NCBI GenBank assembly: GCA_964472195.1
Contig: CAYYJH010000012.1
Location: forward strand, 1 to 43,032
DNA from: BS750m-G4 sp964472195
GTDB taxonomy: Bacteria > Bacteroidota > Ignavibacteria > Tepidaquicellales > Tepidaquicellaceae
DNA length: 43,032 bases
Direction: 5' to 3'
A model generated the notes under the pieces. The model did not search any database, had not been told where the DNA came from, and saw only the letters and a list, made by a program, of their open reading frames with translations. A program made the position numbers and the translations under genes. Shown one piece after another: positions 1 through 8,121 of the stretch; within the stretch, counting starts at the first letter, position 1, and each line of letters starts with the position of its first letter.

Positions 1-552
1 AATGAATGTGTTAACTCCAGAGTAAGCTATTAACCCCACTGATGCTGAACATCCTAATAAAAAGAATAGTTGAGAAGTTAACTCTTTGGGTTTAGAGTAT
101 CCGACTAACGCTGCCACGATCAAGAAGCCAAATCCTATTGTCCAGAAGATTAGATAAAGCACATTAAAAAATTTATAAACCCAGATATTCGTTTTAAACA
201 CTTCACCATTTCTTAAAACAGTGTATTCTACAAATTCACTGCTGTAATTATTCAAAACCTGTTGAGCACCAGTACTGTTCTTGAATCTTTTCCCGTTAAT
301 AGCTATGAGAAGATCACCATTTAGTAATCCTGCTTCATCAGCAACTTCTCCTGGTGTAATTTGAACTATAAAGGTTCCACTATCGGGTTCAATGTTATCT
401 AATTTATCTACCCACAAACATCCATCAACTGTTTGTCTTTGTAACACCATTACATTCACGAATGAAACCAAACTCAGTGTCAAACAATATAAAGCAATTA
501 CAATAATTACTACCCTGTATGTACTCTCTGAAATATTTTTAAGTTTTTTCAA
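1..552 (-). CDS. PDZ-domain membrane signalling protein, paralogue of the next gene (partial, cut by window edge)
   Basis: Reading the minus strand from a TTG at 552 gives 184 codons without a stop to the window edge, so the C-terminal part is missing. A first hydrophobic segment (about residues 8-28) is followed by a periplasmic PDZ-like domain (about 45-125, with the pattern P-G-E-V-A-D-E-A-G-L and G-D-L-L-I-A-I-N-G), then further membrane segments. It aligns almost residue for residue with the N-terminus of the protein at 563-3091, including the shared SKPKELTSQLFFLLGCSA stretch. It starts 10 bases after that gene's stop, so the two are a tandem duplication, probably co-transcribed. By analogy the missing part should carry GAF and SpoIIE-type phosphatase domains; that is inference. 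No ATG lies near; TTG is the only sensible start. Confidence 0.8.
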   Translation of the reverse strand, partial: MKKLKNISESTYRVVIIVIALYCLTLSLVSFVNVMVLQRQTVDGCLWVDKLDNIEPDSGTFIVQITPGEVADEAGLLNGDLLIAINGKRFKNSTGAQQVLNNYSSEFVEYTVLRNGEVFKTNIWVYKFFNVLYLIFWTIGFGFLIVAALVGYSKPKELTSQLFFLLGCSASVGLIAYSGVNTFI

Positions 553-562
553 ATCTTTATAT

Positions 563-3091
563 TTATAGTATCGTTTGGTTTGAATTAATTTTCACAATCA
601 CAAAAGTTACATCGTCATTTTGTTCGGCTGACTTTCTAAAATCATTTACTGAATTTAAAAGGTTTTTATGTATGCATTTTGAATCAGCATGACGGTAAGT
701 TTCAAGATTTTCTAAAATCCTCTTAACTCCAAATTCTTCTTTTTTTTCATTCATAGCCTCACTAAGACCATCAGAATAAAAGACAAATAAATTATCATGT
801 CTTAAATCTATTACACTTTCTTCGAGATTTGCTTCGAATAATTCTTTGCTATCTAATCCTAATCCCATACCCAGGTTGTTTAATATTTGCAGTTCACCAT
901 TTTGAGAAAATATCACTGGAATGTGACCGGCTCTTGCAATGTTCACAGTCATTTTATCGAGATCGAAAAGAGCTATTATCATAGTGACGAATGACTTCCT
1001 TTCAAATTTTCCAAATATTTGTTTGTTGATCTCAATTAATATTTCTTTTGGAGATTTGAAGACTTTTGAGGCAAATTTAATCATAGCTTGTACTTTCGAC
1101 ATGTACAGTGCTGCAGGTACACCTTTACCCGCAACGTCTGCTACTACTATTAAAACTTTCTTTTCACTTAATCTAATTATGTCATAAAAATCTCCACCGA
1201 TTGATTTTGCCGGTAGAGCAATACCACTAATATCGAGACCTTCTATGAAGTGATCTTTAGATGGTAAAAGACTCATCTGAATATTTTTTGCAATTTGCAG
1301 TTCTTCTTCTATTTTTTTCTTGCTGAGTTCTTCTTTTTGCAGTCTTGCATTTTCAAATGCAATAGCCGTTTGAGATGTAAGTGTCTTTAATAGGTCGATG
1401 TCTTCATCTGAGTAAACTTTACCGGAAGGTTTTTCACCAAAATTAATAGCACCGATTAATTTATTTTTGATGAATAGGGGAACGGATAAAACAACTTTCT
1501 CATTTCTAATATATTCCTTTTGTTTTTCATTAAGATTCAATTCTTTTAGGTTTACCTCGTAAAACAATTTTGGCTCTTTATCAATTCTAAAAAGTGTATC
1601 GAATATCGAATTTCGTAAATCGACATTTTTTTCTTTTCGAATTTCATCGTGTTTGTATGTTCTCTGAATAATATCACTGTATTCTTTTTCTCTAATAAAA
1701 ATATTTACACGTGTTACACCCATCGTATCGTTTATCATAGTTCCTAATTTATTAATAATTTCTTTGATGTTCTTCAAATAGGGAAGTTCCTCAGAAAATT
1801 TCAGTAATGATTTTCTATAATTGTATCTCTCCCTATAAAATTGTTTATCGACAAATATTTTTGCTTTTTTGTTTACAAAATCGAATGTAAACGTAATGAT
1901 TATAATCATCGCAATTGTAAGCATTTGCCTGTTTGTTGTGACGTATTTAACGAGTAAAGTATCTATAATAAATACTAAAAATAAATAAAGTCCAACTATA
2001 ACAGCAGTCACAATACCAAATACAAGACCTTTTTTAATTATATATTCCGTATCTAAAATTCTGTATTTAAATATAGAATATCCGAATGAAATTGGTATAG
2101 CAAGAACAAGAACAGTGGGAATTCTTAATAAAGGATTCAAACCGGTTTTAATTAGTACTGGAAGGAATAAGAAAAAATAATAACTAAAACCTAAACCGCC
2201 AATTAAAAATCCATAAAGTATAATTCTCAGTGATTTTCTTAAGCTTTGTTCCTGGATTTTATTATAAGATTTAATAAAAAGTACAATACCGAAGATTATT
2301 AAAATTAACGGTGTGTAATTTATTATAGTAATTATTAAAGACTCTTCTAATTTAAAATAAAATTTATTAGTTAACATAAAAAGCTCTAACAGGATAACAT
2401 AAAGATAAGCTGATAATATTATAAGTGTTCTTTTTCTTAGAGCATACTTGATAGGAAATATTGTAAAAAAGTGAAAAAATAATGGGAAGAAAAATACAAG
2501 TCCTATTAAAAAATTATACCAGATGAAATTAAAAAATCCTGCATAATACCATGCTCCACCGTATAATATTAAACCTAATCCAGCTGAGCATCCGAGTAAG
2601 AAAAATAATTGTGAAGTTAGTTCTTTAGGTTTTGAAAATCCGACAAGAAAACCGTTTAGTAAAAATCCTAATCCCAAAGCGGAAAAAATAAAAAATAGGA
2701 GATGAAAATATTTATAAACTTTAACATGATAAGTAAATTCTTCGCCATTTCTCAGAATAGTGTAAACTGCTTCTTTTTCTGAGGGAGTTTTATTAAGCGC
2801 ATGAACGTAATCCATAAATTCATAAATTACAGTTCCATTAACCGAAAAAATCCTGTCTCCCTTTTGTAAACCTGCTTCTTCAGAAACTCCACCGGGCATT
2901 AATTCTGAAATTACTAATGTATATTCATTATTATCACTTTCGATGTGTTCTTTGCGGCAATCATCTACTGTGAGTCTTTCTGTTATAGTTGCTTTAAAAA
3001 GAGGAATTCCACTCAGTATTAGACAGTAGAGTGTAATTATAATTAGAAATATTCGGAGTGTTTTATCGGAATATTTATTTAAAAATTTCAA
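563..3091 (-). CDS. Membrane PDZ-GAF-SpoIIE/RsbU-type PP2C serine/threonine phosphatase
   Basis: An 842-residue multidomain signalling protein. Domains in order: N-terminal membrane segment (about 12-32), PDZ-like domain (about 45-125), six or more membrane segments (about 128-402), GAF-like domain (about 425-585), a short coiled linker, and a PP2C/SpoIIE phosphatase domain (about 600-837). The phosphatase motifs are complete: GGDFYD at 633-638, DVAGKG at 652-657, AGH at 721-723, DGLSEA at 774-779 and NDD at 825-827, so the metal-binding aspartates are present and activity is expected. Family members dephosphorylate anti-sigma-factor antagonists in partner-switching pathways; no anti-sigma factor or STAS gene is visible here, so the target is unknown. 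The TTG start has an in-frame stop two codons upstream, which fixes it. The truncated paralogue follows after 10 bases. Confidence 0.88.
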   Translation of the reverse strand: MKFLNKYSDKTLRIFLIIITLYCLILSGIPLFKATITERLTVDDCRKEHIESDNNEYTLVISELMPGGVSEEAGLQKGDRIFSVNGTVIYEFMDYVHALNKTPSEKEAVYTILRNGEEFTYHVKVYKYFHLLFFIFSALGLGFLLNGFLVGFSKPKELTSQLFFLLGCSAGLGLILYGGAWYYAGFFNFIWYNFLIGLVFFFPLFFHFFTIFPIKYALRKRTLIILSAYLYVILLELFMLTNKFYFKLEESLIITIINYTPLILIIFGIVLFIKSYNKIQEQSLRKSLRIILYGFLIGGLGFSYYFFLFLPVLIKTGLNPLLRIPTVLVLAIPISFGYSIFKYRILDTEYIIKKGLVFGIVTAVIVGLYLFLVFIIDTLLVKYVTTNRQMLTIAMIIIITFTFDFVNKKAKIFVDKQFYRERYNYRKSLLKFSEELPYLKNIKEIINKLGTMINDTMGVTRVNIFIREKEYSDIIQRTYKHDEIRKEKNVDLRNSIFDTLFRIDKEPKLFYEVNLKELNLNEKQKEYIRNEKVVLSVPLFIKNKLIGAINFGEKPSGKVYSDEDIDLLKTLTSQTAIAFENARLQKEELSKKKIEEELQIAKNIQMSLLPSKDHFIEGLDISGIALPAKSIGGDFYDIIRLSEKKVLIVVADVAGKGVPAALYMSKVQAMIKFASKVFKSPKEILIEINKQIFGKFERKSFVTMIIALFDLDKMTVNIARAGHIPVIFSQNGELQILNNLGMGLGLDSKELFEANLEESVIDLRHDNLFVFYSDGLSEAMNEKKEEFGVKRILENLETYRHADSKCIHKNLLNSVNDFRKSAEQNDDVTFVIVKINSNQTIL

Positions 3092-3174
3092 GTATTATGA
3101 TTGAAATAATTTTAATTGTATTATATGTTAATATTACGAAGTAAAAATCTTTAAGTTTCTAATTTATGTATTAT

Positions 3175-5934
3175 TTATAATTCATAACCTATAGAAAAAT
3201 AATAAGTATAAGGTCCGAAAATAAACGAGTCTTTCTTGAGTCCTCTGTTTATAATTAAACTTTTTCCGACAGAAAAACTTGCTTCCCCCAAAGGAGTATC
3301 GAAGGATACCGTCAAACCGATTCCATGTCTTAAATCCTTGAATCTAATATCCTCAGCATTTTCCCAAATCCTGCCAAGGTCGTATCTCACAGAAAAATAT
3401 GTATCAAAAAATAATTTGTACGGAAGAAAATATCGGTATTCCAAAGAAGCTTTTAATATTTGCCTTCCCCTGAGTTCATCTTCGACCATACCGAAGAAGG
3501 ATTGTTCACCACCTAAAGAAAATTGTTCTTGCAGAGGGGTGGTCTTATCCGCAAAACCAAAAATAAATCTGGGGCTCAAATTGTGATGTTTACCTATTGA
3601 TATATATTGTGTGAAATCGATTAATAATTTTGAATAAGAAAGTGTCCCCCCTAGTTTATCCTGAGCGGTTTCATAAAAATAATTTATAATTGACCCTCTT
3701 GTTGGAAATGGTATTTTATCCTGTGAATCGACTCTTCCGCCAAATTTTAGTTTTATTACGTTTACATCTCTCTCATTATATGTTTTACCTTCAATTCCCC
3801 TTATTCGAAGACTTTCAATAAATATTTGAGAATAAATAGTGCCAATTCTTTCGAGTTGCGTACCTAACAAGAAACTTCCTCCATATTTTATATTGCGGTA
3901 TTCTCCAATGCGTGTTCTTGTATATTCATTCTGCTCAACGATTATTGTCTGGGAATAATCATAAATATCTCTGAATTTGTAAAACAATGATAAATTGTAT
4001 GTAAGAAAAGTGTTGAAGAACCTGTTGGATTTAATTTCGAATTTATATTCTCTATCTCTTAAGCCGCCATTTAAATTTAAACCTATTTCATTTGCCGAAC
4101 CAAAAATATTTTCATCTCTCAGATCGAAAAGTAACTGCAGATTTCTCTCATTGTCAATTCTTATTGCAAAACGAAAATTCCTTGTGCTTTTTTCTACTAC
4201 ATGGATTTTTAGGTCCGGATGATTAAGACTGCTGTTATAAACAATGTCAAAGCTTAATTGTTGAAATATGTTCGTACTGAAAATATTTTTTAAACTGAGT
4301 TCTATATCTTTTTTGTATGCAATATTATTTTCTTCTAAAATTACTTCGCGTAAAATAACATTATCTTTCGTCCTATTATTACCGTTCAGTTTAATGCGGT
4401 TTATTTTTCCATCGGTAATTTCTATTTCTAAATTACCCGTATTGTAATTAAAATAAAACTTCTCCACATCAGCTGCAGAGAAATCGTTTTGTTTTAGAAT
4501 ACCCAATATGTTTTCGAAAAAGTCAAGCATTGAGTTATGATTGATTACTTTTCCCATGTTTGTAGACTCGAAATCTTTTACAGTAGAATCTAAGAATGAA
4601 AATCCTGATGAAATCTTAAGACCTTTCATTATGGGGTTTTTTTCAACTCTATAAATTAGTTTTGCACCTTTCTCATCCCTTGTTGCGATTGCAAATACAT
4701 TTTGAAAATAACCAAGCTTGTATAACTCTTTTAGATTTTTCTCGATTGAAGTAAATCTTACTAACTCATTTTCTTCTGTGGTTATAATTTTATTTTTTAA
4801 CTGTTCGGGTATTAATTTTGAGTCAATAAAAACCCTTGGATTAATAATAAAGTTATTGAAATATTTTGATTCAGACATTTCAGTTGAATCTATTATTTTT
4901 TTAATCTTATCGACTGCATCGTTAACACTCAGTTTACCTTGCTCAATCAAAAAATCTATATTATTAAAATCACTTGCGGAATGTTTACCTATCTCAGGTG
5001 TAATAATTACATCAGCATTCTTTAACTGATGTTCATTTAGTTTTTTCATTGTTATCGATATAATCTGGTCAGCAGTATTCAAGGGATTCTTCAATTCTTC
5101 TTCCGTCTTTAACGGACTTGTTGAATTTACTGCTATTACGATGTCGGCTCCCAATTCTTTTGCAACATCAACAGGGATGTTCGCTGTTAAACCACCATCG
5201 ACAAGATTTCTTCCGTTTATCTTTGTGGGGGTATACAGGAGTGGAAATGTAATCGAAGCTTTAATGCATTCACTTAAATTACCTTTTCTTAGTATGATCC
5301 TTTCACCTTCGTCAAGATCGGTTGCAACTGAAGTAAATGGAATTCTAAGATCGTCGAAGTTTCTTTTTGGTTTATAACGGGAATTAATTACAAGAACATT
5401 TATTAATTCTGCTAATTGTTGACCACTCGTTAGTGAAGAAGGTAATTGTGGTTTGAGTCCATCGAGTGAGATTGTGATAAGACTTTTATCCTGGATTTTT
5501 TTCTGCTCGAAGAAAAGTGATTCCCTGTAATATTTTCCCGTTAGACTAAATTTGTTTTCCCAGTCTATCGAGTCAACAATTCCCTTGAGTTCACCAGGTG
5601 TATATCCAGAAGAATACAATCCACCGACAATACTTCCAATGCTTGTACCAACTATCATATCTATTGGAATATCTTTCTCTTCAAATGCTTTCAACACTCC
5701 TATCTGTGCTAATCCTCTCGCTCCGCCTCCGCTGAGTACGAGGGCAACCTTTTTCTTGTTAAATTTTTTAGGAAATACGTTGAAATTATTTGTATCGAGG
5801 TTTTCTTTCGGCTTCAAATCCAATTTAATAAAACTTCCAACACTATCGGAAAGTTGTTGTGAAAATAAAAAGTTTGATTGTAAAAGGAATAAAAATACAA
5901 TAAACGATATTTTAAATATTTTTTTAATTATCAC
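3175..5934 (-). CDS. Patatin-like phospholipase with POTRA and BamA-type outer-membrane barrel
   Basis: A 919-residue protein with a signal peptide (about 1-25). The patatin domain (about 62-270) has the oxyanion loop GGGARG (70-75), the nucleophile elbow GTSIGS with Ser98, and the DGG triplet with catalytic Asp246, so the Ser-Asp dyad is intact. The middle region (about 430-590) looks POTRA-like, and the last 320 or so residues are beta-rich and resemble the Omp85/BamA surface-antigen barrel. This layout matches the PlpD/FplA type Vd family, in which the lipase is carried by its own barrel; many Bacteroidota homologues keep the enzyme periplasmic. It may act on membrane phospholipids. The GTG start overlaps the symporter's TAG stop by one base (TAGTG), indicating translational coupling in the minus-strand operon. 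Confidence 0.87.
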   Translation of the reverse strand: MIIKKIFKISFIVFLFLLQSNFLFSQQLSDSVGSFIKLDLKPKENLDTNNFNVFPKKFNKKKVALVLSGGGARGLAQIGVLKAFEEKDIPIDMIVGTSIGSIVGGLYSSGYTPGELKGIVDSIDWENKFSLTGKYYRESLFFEQKKIQDKSLITISLDGLKPQLPSSLTSGQQLAELINVLVINSRYKPKRNFDDLRIPFTSVATDLDEGERIILRKGNLSECIKASITFPLLYTPTKINGRNLVDGGLTANIPVDVAKELGADIVIAVNSTSPLKTEEELKNPLNTADQIISITMKKLNEHQLKNADVIITPEIGKHSASDFNNIDFLIEQGKLSVNDAVDKIKKIIDSTEMSESKYFNNFIINPRVFIDSKLIPEQLKNKIITTEENELVRFTSIEKNLKELYKLGYFQNVFAIATRDEKGAKLIYRVEKNPIMKGLKISSGFSFLDSTVKDFESTNMGKVINHNSMLDFFENILGILKQNDFSAADVEKFYFNYNTGNLEIEITDGKINRIKLNGNNRTKDNVILREVILEENNIAYKKDIELSLKNIFSTNIFQQLSFDIVYNSSLNHPDLKIHVVEKSTRNFRFAIRIDNERNLQLLFDLRDENIFGSANEIGLNLNGGLRDREYKFEIKSNRFFNTFLTYNLSLFYKFRDIYDYSQTIIVEQNEYTRTRIGEYRNIKYGGSFLLGTQLERIGTIYSQIFIESLRIRGIEGKTYNERDVNVIKLKFGGRVDSQDKIPFPTRGSIINYFYETAQDKLGGTLSYSKLLIDFTQYISIGKHHNLSPRFIFGFADKTTPLQEQFSLGGEQSFFGMVEDELRGRQILKASLEYRYFLPYKLFFDTYFSVRYDLGRIWENAEDIRFKDLRHGIGLTVSFDTPLGEASFSVGKSLIINRGLKKDSFIFGPYTYYFSIGYEL

Positions 5935-7346
5935 TATGATATAAGAATGTTTTTCGATCGGTTTCTCAATATATAACCAATTAAATATATTATCAGACCT
6001 AAAACTAATCCCGGATAGATTGGTTCTATGTTAAATAAATAAACCGGTTGCTCTGCAAATTTATTAAAATTTCCACACAAAAATGATGAAAATGATACAA
6101 TGAAAGAAGCGGTCATTGCTGCAAATATCCATACTTTGTCGATAGTAAGTTTATCGGAATAAGACGAAACAACGCTAATTATTAAAGCAGGAATAATTAA
6201 GCTTCCGATTGTATACCATATTTCTACTACGGAAGGAATTAATATTACAATCAGGACAGAGATTATCGAGGTTATCACAATGCCGAGTTTTGTATAACTA
6301 TTTTTCTCATCTGTAATGTTCTTAATTTTGCAAATAATATCTTTTCCGAGTGTGGTTGCTGAAATAAAAATATACGAATGTAATGTTGACATGATTGTTG
6401 CTATCATCCCTATAAAGAAAAATCCTTTTGCAACAGTCGGTAATATTTCATCAGCAAGTAGTGGATAAGACATGGCAGGATTTTCTAAACCTTTTATATG
6501 GGCTGCAGCATACAATCCCGAAGTTGTTGTCAGGAAGTCGAAGATGAACCAGAAAATCAAAGAGATGAATATTCCATTTCTTGCAGTGGATTCACTTTTT
6601 GCTGCATAACATCTTTGATGAAATGATGGATCGACAAGTGCCCATGCCCCGATAAAAAACCAAACTATAATGTACTGCAGAGAATTACCGCCTGTCAAAT
6701 TCATATGGGTTGATGGAAGGTTGCTTGTTAAAAAATCCAGACCTCCAAGTTTTAGAAAACAGAAAGGAAGTATAATTCCAAACCCGGCGAACATCAGTAT
6801 AAATTCTAAGACATTTACTCTTACGTCAGCAGTTAGTCCGCCCTTAAAAAGATATACGACAGAAAATATTAATACAACTATCATCGAAGAGAGCAATGAC
6901 CAGCCGAATATAAGTTGTGTCAAAATACCAAGCATGAAAATGTAAGGTGCCGGTGTAATAAGGAAAAACACAAAAAATGCTCCGAGCACGCTTACATTTT
7001 TCCCATAAGTTAGTTCGAGTTTATCGGGAATAGTGTAGAGTTTTGTTCTCCTGATTTTTTTTGCAAGAAAAATTGCAAAGATTGTAATAAAGAAATAATA
7101 AGGGAAAGCATAAAGAAACCAACTCGATACACCAAAGTAGTAAGTAAACTCACCTATACCTAATATGCCACCATAAAAAGTTGAGACGAGTGTAGCAACA
7201 AAAGCAGGAAGTGTTAGTCTTCGACCGGCAACAAGATATTCGAGGTTTGATTGGTCAGTAGGTTTGGTTCTAAAACCAACGTATAAAACACCCAAGAAAT
7301 ATAATACAATAATAATGTAATCTAATATTCCGAAATGTACTGTCAA
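5934..7346 (-). CDS. Sodium/solute symporter (SSS family)
   Basis: A polytopic membrane protein of about 470 residues with roughly 12-13 hydrophobic segments, the usual size for the sodium/solute symporter family. It opens with a typical first helix (residues 7-23) followed by a short polar stretch, and carries the family-like segment ADVRVNVLEFILMF around residue 173. The frame stays open upstream to 7442, but that would overlap the thiamine pyrophosphokinase gene by 74 bases and prepend a non-membrane, cysteine-rich stretch. I therefore prefer the TTG at 7346, 23 bases after the kinase stop, which puts the first helix at the N-terminus. The substrate cannot be read from sequence. Position directly after a thiamine pyrophosphokinase makes thiamine or a precursor one candidate (inference). 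The last base of the stop is shared with the patatin start. Confidence 0.82.
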   Translation of the reverse strand: MTVHFGILDYIIIVLYFLGVLYVGFRTKPTDQSNLEYLVAGRRLTLPAFVATLVSTFYGGILGIGEFTYYFGVSSWFLYAFPYYFFITIFAIFLAKKIRRTKLYTIPDKLELTYGKNVSVLGAFFVFFLITPAPYIFMLGILTQLIFGWSLLSSMIVVLIFSVVYLFKGGLTADVRVNVLEFILMFAGFGIILPFCFLKLGGLDFLTSNLPSTHMNLTGGNSLQYIIVWFFIGAWALVDPSFHQRCYAAKSESTARNGIFISLIFWFIFDFLTTTSGLYAAAHIKGLENPAMSYPLLADEILPTVAKGFFFIGMIATIMSTLHSYIFISATTLGKDIICKIKNITDEKNSYTKLGIVITSIISVLIVILIPSVVEIWYTIGSLIIPALIISVVSSYSDKLTIDKVWIFAAMTASFIVSFSSFLCGNFNKFAEQPVYLFNIEPIYPGLVLGLIIYLIGYILRNRSKNILIS

Positions 7347-7368
7347 TACGTAGTTTTGGATATATTTA

Positions 7369-8007
7369 TTATAAAAAATGTCTTTTGAACAGCAGCAGGT
7401 CTCCGGAAGAAAAGCTGATTGAAATCTTTTCGGAGACAGCATTATTTAATGTACCCTCACGGACACCAAATTCTAAATCTTCATTGTTTAATTCATATTG
7501 AAGTCCTTCGGTCGTTATTCCTTTTGCAACTGGTAACGGCATTAAAGATATAACGTTATCTACTTTGTAATTAAATTCGATTTTATTTCTGATAAAGAAA
7601 ATTTCGAACCGCTTATCGATTATCTTTATATCTAATTTATTATAGTATCTTTTTAGTACACTGAAGTTGTTAAGAGTGTGGTCAGTTCTCCTGCTGATTG
7701 CTCCAAAGATGATGATGTTGTCTAAATTCTTTTCTAAACAGTAAAGTAATGACTTTTCGAAATCAGTTGTTTCCTGTTCAACGATTTTTATGATTTCCGA
7801 ACCTTTTTTCATGAAATATTTTAAAGTCTTCTTTTTTATCGAGTCAAAATCTCCAATAATTATATCAGTTTTTATGTTCGTTTTGACAAGATTGTTCGCT
7901 CCGCCATCAGCGCATATTATGCAGGAACTTTTTCTATAAAATTTCTTTAAAATTTTTAATGATGGAAAATCACCGTTTAGAAAAAGTAATGTGTAATTCT
8001 CTTTCAT
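7369..8007 (-). CDS. Thiamine pyrophosphokinase
   Basis: Transfers pyrophosphate from ATP to thiamine to make thiamine diphosphate in the cytoplasm. The 212-residue length is right for the bacterial enzyme. Family motifs are visible: ADGGANN at 33-39, GDFDS at 52-56 (metal/ATP site), TDFEKSL near 81-87, and GAISRRTDH at 102-110 (usually G-x-x-G-x-R-x-D-H, here somewhat varied). The C-terminal half (about 125-212) forms the thiamine-binding beta domain, with the characteristic SLMPL and late FSSGDLLL segments. The ATG start at 8007 is clear. It is the first gene of a minus-strand operon with the symporter (23-base gap) and the patatin. I saw no TPP riboswitch in the short leader (8008-8121). 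Confidence 0.9.
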   Translation of the reverse strand: MKENYTLLFLNGDFPSLKILKKFYRKSSCIICADGGANNLVKTNIKTDIIIGDFDSIKKKTLKYFMKKGSEIIKIVEQETTDFEKSLLYCLEKNLDNIIIFGAISRRTDHTLNNFSVLKRYYNKLDIKIIDKRFEIFFIRNKIEFNYKVDNVISLMPLPVAKGITTEGLQYELNNEDLEFGVREGTLNNAVSEKISISFSSGDLLLFKRHFL

Positions 8008-8121
8008 AAGAGACTTTGCAATAAGTGAATTGTTTACTATTTTGAATCTGTTTAAAATATAATCTTATATACGCAAAAACAATTTATAATGTAAGGAGAT
8101 AGTGCGAAGTCACTAAATAAT

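Noticed and set aside
939..1187. Plus-strand frames inside the SpoIIE-type and patatin genes
   Set aside because: They lie opposite long, motif-complete genes and show no domain features; antisense shadows of AT-rich coding sequence.
7347..7442. N-terminal extension of the symporter to 7442
   Set aside because: It overlaps the thiamine pyrophosphokinase coding end by 74 bases and adds a non-membrane, cysteine-rich stretch unlike any symporter N-terminus.
8008..8121. TPP riboswitch before the thiamine pyrophosphokinase gene
   Set aside because: The leader is only 114 bases shared with a divergent gene, and I could not find the conserved CTGAGA and late THI-box elements.
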